A stretch of 64,000 nucleotides of DNA, taken from the NCBI GenBank assembly GCA_964028335.1, contig OZ034808.1, positions 47,345,395 to 47,409,394 on the forward strand, read 5' to 3'. Shown here one piece after another: positions 61,047 through 64,000 of this stretch (position 1 is its first letter; each line of letters opens with the position of its first letter). Both the position numbers and the translations under genes were made by a program. This stretch comes from Altica lythri (Eukaryota > Arthropoda > Insecta > Coleoptera > Chrysomelidae). The notes below the pieces were generated by a model. That model was given only the letters and a program-made list of their open reading frames with translations. It did no database searches and had not been told where the DNA came from.

Positions 61047-61693
61047 TGTAAGTTACAAATTTTAAAGGACGTTGATATGATACTGTTTATTGAAAAGTCA
61101 ATTCGGGTTGGAATTTTTGTTTGTTGTAAGCGTTATTCAGAAGCTAATAACATATATATGCCCAAATTTGATCCATCAAAACCAACATCAAGTATATTGT
61201 ATCTTGATGTAAATAATCTGTATGGATGGGCAATGTGTCAATATTTACCCTATGACGGGTTTAATTCGGTGGACCCAAATATTGATGTGACAACTATTCC
61301 TGATGATTCTTTGGTGGGGTATATTTTACAGGTTGATCTAGATTATCCTAAGGAGTTGCATGATTTACATAAAGATTTACCTTTTTTGTGCAAATCATCG
61401 TATTCCACCAGGATCGAAATTACCCAAATTAATTTGTGATTTATATGATAAAAAAAAAAATATGTGTTACACTACAGAAATCTAAAACAGGCATTAGATC
61501 ATGGTTTAATTTTAACAAAAATTCACAAAGTGTTGGAGTTTAAACAGTCTGCATGGTTACAACCATATATAGAATTAAATACAAGATTAAGAACCTTGGC
61601 AACCAGTAAATTTCAACAAAATCAATTTAAATTGGCAAACAATGCAGTTTTCGGCAAAACAATGGAAAATATTAGATTACAGTAGTTATAACA

Positions 61694-61737
61694 AATCATG
61701 TTCTGGATCACTTCCGGTGGTGATCTAGAACATGATT
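61694..61737. repeat. Perfect-looking hairpin beside the end of polymerase C
   Basis: Arms AATCATGTTCTGGATCAC and GTGATCTAGAACATGATT (17 of 18 pairs) around an 8-base loop. The motif AACATGATTAGCTTT recurs three to four times up to 61835. The sequence then runs to 62137 without a gene. Confidence 0.75.
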
Positions 61738-62137
61738 AGCTTTTGAGGGGGCTAAGGTGATCTAGAACATGATTAGCTTTGACGAGATTCAAGAGGTGTA
61801 GAAAATGATTAGTTTTTTGATGGTTCTGAGATGATTAGCTTTTTCTTTGGGTAAAAAAGGAAGAGATGTTGGTAAGATGAAAAAAAAAATCGCGCCGTGA
61901 TGTTGGAGTTTTAGGATGTGCGTTGATGGTGAGATGCTGGACGATGATCGTCTGGGCGTGTGTCGTTTTTTAGCTGGATAATTTTTGGCTGGCAGATGAT
62001 TTTTTATTGTAAATTTGAAATATATAAGTTAAAGAATAGAAATTGGATAAGAGTGGTTATTGTATTTTTGAGGTCAAAGTGTCAGATAGCAACTTAATTA
62101 ATTTCCTGTTTTATGTTGTTCGGATATCAAGACAACC

Positions 62138-62353
62138 TTCAACAAGTTTAAACCTGTAAACTTGTAAGTGGGGTATTGTATTGTTGGCATTAAACATAAA
62201 AAATTTTATAATTTAATTATATTTTAAATGACCCTCATTGAACTCTATAGAATATTTCACATTCAACAAGTTTAAACATGTAAACTTGTAAGTGGGGTAT
62301 TGTATTGTTAGCATTAAACATAAAAATATTTTATAATTTAATTATATTTTAAA
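62138..62353. repeat. Tandem 134 bp units, the second split by Helitron 2
   Basis: TTCAACAAGTTTAAAC.TGTAAACTTGTAAGTGGGGTATTG... starts at 62138 and again at 62272. The second unit is cut by the Helitron after ATATTTTAAA and resumes at 63727 with TGACCCTCATTGAAC. The intact first unit shows the empty site, so the insertion point is certain. Confidence 0.9.
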
Positions 62354-63726
62354 CTAGCGGCCGCCCGCGACTTCATCCGCGTGGACTTTAGTTTTTTGCC
62401 ACCGAGTTTCATACAAATTTGCAACCCCTATTTTAAATCCTTAGGGATGGAATTTAAAAAAAGTAATTTCTTAGTACACCACTACGTAATAAAACAAATT
62501 TATTCTCGAATTTTTAAGACTCTACGCGTCTATCGACAGTTTCATGTCGTCCAGCAGCAGCGTGCTACCGTCTCATCGCTCCACACACCCCGCTCAGTAA
62601 AGCGCGAGTGGTATTAGACTATTATTTTTTTTGAAAACTTTAAAAACTTGCATGCTATATGCATGCAAAATCTTAGCCCGATCGGTTTGAAATTGACAAA
62701 GTTTTATACAAACTTTCATCCCTATTTTATCCCTTAGGGTTGGAGTTTATCAAAATCCTTTCTTAGGGGATGCCCAAGTCATAGTAGCTATATGCATGCA
62801 AAATCTCAGCCCGATCGGTTTAAAACTGGCACAGTTTCATACCAACTTTCATCCCCTATTTTATCCCCTTATGGGTGTAATTTATCAAAATCCTTTCTTA
62901 AGGGATGCCTACGTCATAGTAGCTACATTCATGCAAAATCTCAGCCCGATCGGTTTAAAATTGACAAAGTTTCATACAAATTTTCATTCCCTTTTTTATC
63001 CCCTTAGGGGTGGAAATTATTACAATTCTTTCTTAAGGAATGCCTACGTCATAGTAGCTATATGCATCCAAAATCTCAGCCCGATCGGTTTAAAATTGAC
63101 AAAGTTTCATACAAACTTTGATCCCCTATTTTATCCCCTTAGAGATGCAATTAATCAAAATCCGTTCTTAAGGGATGCCTACGTTATAGTAACTATCTGC
63201 ATGCAAAATCTTAGCCCGATTGGTTTAAAATTGACAGAGTTTCATAAAAACTTTCATCCCCTATTTTATCCCCTTAGGGGTGGAATTAATCAAAATTCTG
63301 TTTTAGGGGATGCCTTCGTCGTAGTTACTATATGCATGCAACGTTTTAGCCCAAACGGTTTAAAATTGACAAAGTTTCATACAAACTTTCATCCCCTATT
63401 TTATGCCCTTGGGGGTGGAATTAATTAAAATCATTTCTTAGCGGATGTCTACGTCATAACATCTTTCTGCATGCCAAATTTCAGCCCCATCCGTCTAGCG
63501 GTTTGAGCCATGCGTTCATAGATCATACAAACTTTCATCCCCTATTTTATCCCCTTGGGGGTGGAATTAATTAAAATCCTTTCTTAGCGGATGCCTACGT
63601 TATAACATCTACCTGCATGCCAAATTTCAGCCCCATCCCTCCAGCGGTTTGGGCTCTGCGTTGATAGATCACTATATCAGTCAGTCAATCAGTCAGTCAG
63701 TCACCTTTGAGTTTTATATATATAGA
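62354..63726 (-). mobile_element. Non-autonomous Helitron 2
   Basis: Close relative of Helitron 1 (same TC start, CTAG end, GC-rich hairpin, eight tandem units of about 135 bp, same orientation). Inserted between A and T in a tandem repeat whose other unit gives the empty site. No coding capacity. Confidence 0.9.
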
Positions 63727-63849
63727 TGACCCTCATTGAACTCTATAGAATATTTCACATTTGATACATCAGCATTTTTGCTATCGATTAACTATTAATT
63801 TGCTGACTGCAATAATCTTTGTAAAATGTTAATTATTATAATTATTACA

Positions 63850-64000
63850 TGTCGTATAAATACATCGTGAAGAATAGTTTTTTCTCAGTTATATTTTGAT
63901 TATTGTAATTGTGAAACTATCAAGAATTTTGTGAAAACTTTAAAAGTAAGTAATTTATTACATTAAGTGCTGTTCTTTGGATATTTATTTATCAGATTCA
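63850..64000 (+). promoter_or_regulatory. Probable TATA promoter and first exon at the window edge
   Basis: A TATA box (CGTATAAATAC, near 63853) is followed about 35 bases later by TCAGTTATA (initiator-like) and a donor-like AAAA/GTAAGTAA near 63948. The layout is that of the OB-like/polymerase promoter of Polinton B (34359-35045), so a gene of another Polinton may begin here. No coding exon lies inside the window. Confidence 0.4.

Larger units (their letters stand above)
51684..61685 (+). pseudogene. Type B DNA polymerase of Polinton C, multiply broken and interrupted
   Basis: Pieces of one polymerase: 51684-51940 (N-terminal module), 51941-52384, about 52370-53243 (CDRCLNYF zinc motif, YADFES), 53221-53705 (HNLLGYDGHF ExoII), 59544-59715 (YSNLYMKTD ExoIII, TWDAMLKYTK), 61047-61440 (DVNNLYGWAM motif A) and 61464-61685 (NAVFGKTMEN motif B). 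Frameshifts lie near 51940, 52375, 53230 and 61400-61460. A piggyBac element sits at 53706-59539 and a Helitron at 59716-61046. Motif C and the C-terminus are missing: the frame ends at 61685 and no Polinton sequence was recognised beyond. It is homologous to, but clearly diverged from, the B polymerase. Confidence 0.9.

Overview
The window looks like a piece of an insect nuclear genome, or at least an arthropod one: AT-rich, short 50-130 nt introns with GT-AG borders, very long (TG)n microsatellites, and almost nothing but mobile DNA. No rRNA, tRNA, CRISPR array or bacterial-style operon was seen. The content is dominated by three Polinton/Maverick (adintovirus-like) endogenous elements, called A, B and C here, with transposons nested inside one another. 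The host species cannot be fixed from the sequence; the protein styles recall Polintons of hemipterans and beetles.

Layout. (i) 1-9407 is an apparently identical copy of 27410-36994, differing visibly only in the length of a (TG)n tract, and it ends at a 100-N gap (9408-9507). It is probably a duplicated contig end or haplotig. (ii) 9508-about 18870 is Polinton A without its polymerase end. It carries a PLA2-like protein, a basic/hydrophobic core protein, an adenain-like protease, a penton-like protein, a 49-residue microgene, a capsid-like protein, a conserved 341-residue protein, an integrase with chromodomain, a conserved 161-residue protein, a packaging ATPase and a spliced acidic gene. 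All are open. (iii) 18876-50155 is a four-level nest: a Gypsy integrase fragment is split by a 2.1 kb FLYWCH/MULE transposon (8-bp duplication GAATAGAC). The MULE transposase is split by Polinton B (20194-48869, 6-bp duplication TTGCCA, termini AG...CT). The left terminal inverted repeat (TIR) of B is split by a 9 kb element bounded by inverted repeats and (TG)n tracts and carrying a five-exon tyrosine-recombinase gene. Without that insert B is about 17.9 kb, normal for a Polinton. (iv) 50156-64000 holds the decayed polymerase end of Polinton C. It is interrupted by a 5.8 kb piggyBac element (TTAA duplications, intact transposase, a second spliced MULE transposase inside) and by a non-autonomous Helitron. 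A second Helitron follows at 62354-63726.

How the genes fit together. In a Polinton the protein-primed type B polymerase copies the linear genome, the retroviral-type integrase inserts it, the FtsK/HerA-like ATPase and adenain-like protease serve particle assembly, and the double- and single-jelly-roll proteins would form the shell. The PLA2-like and basic hydrophobic proteins resemble entry/core proteins. Element A looks undamaged over what is visible. Element B is dead: stops in integrase and ATPase, a frameshift in the capsid gene and several breaks in the polymerase. Comparing A with B exposes a conserved microgene between penton and capsid genes, a PLA2/core gene split in A but fused in B, and a block of genes whose relative orientation has changed.
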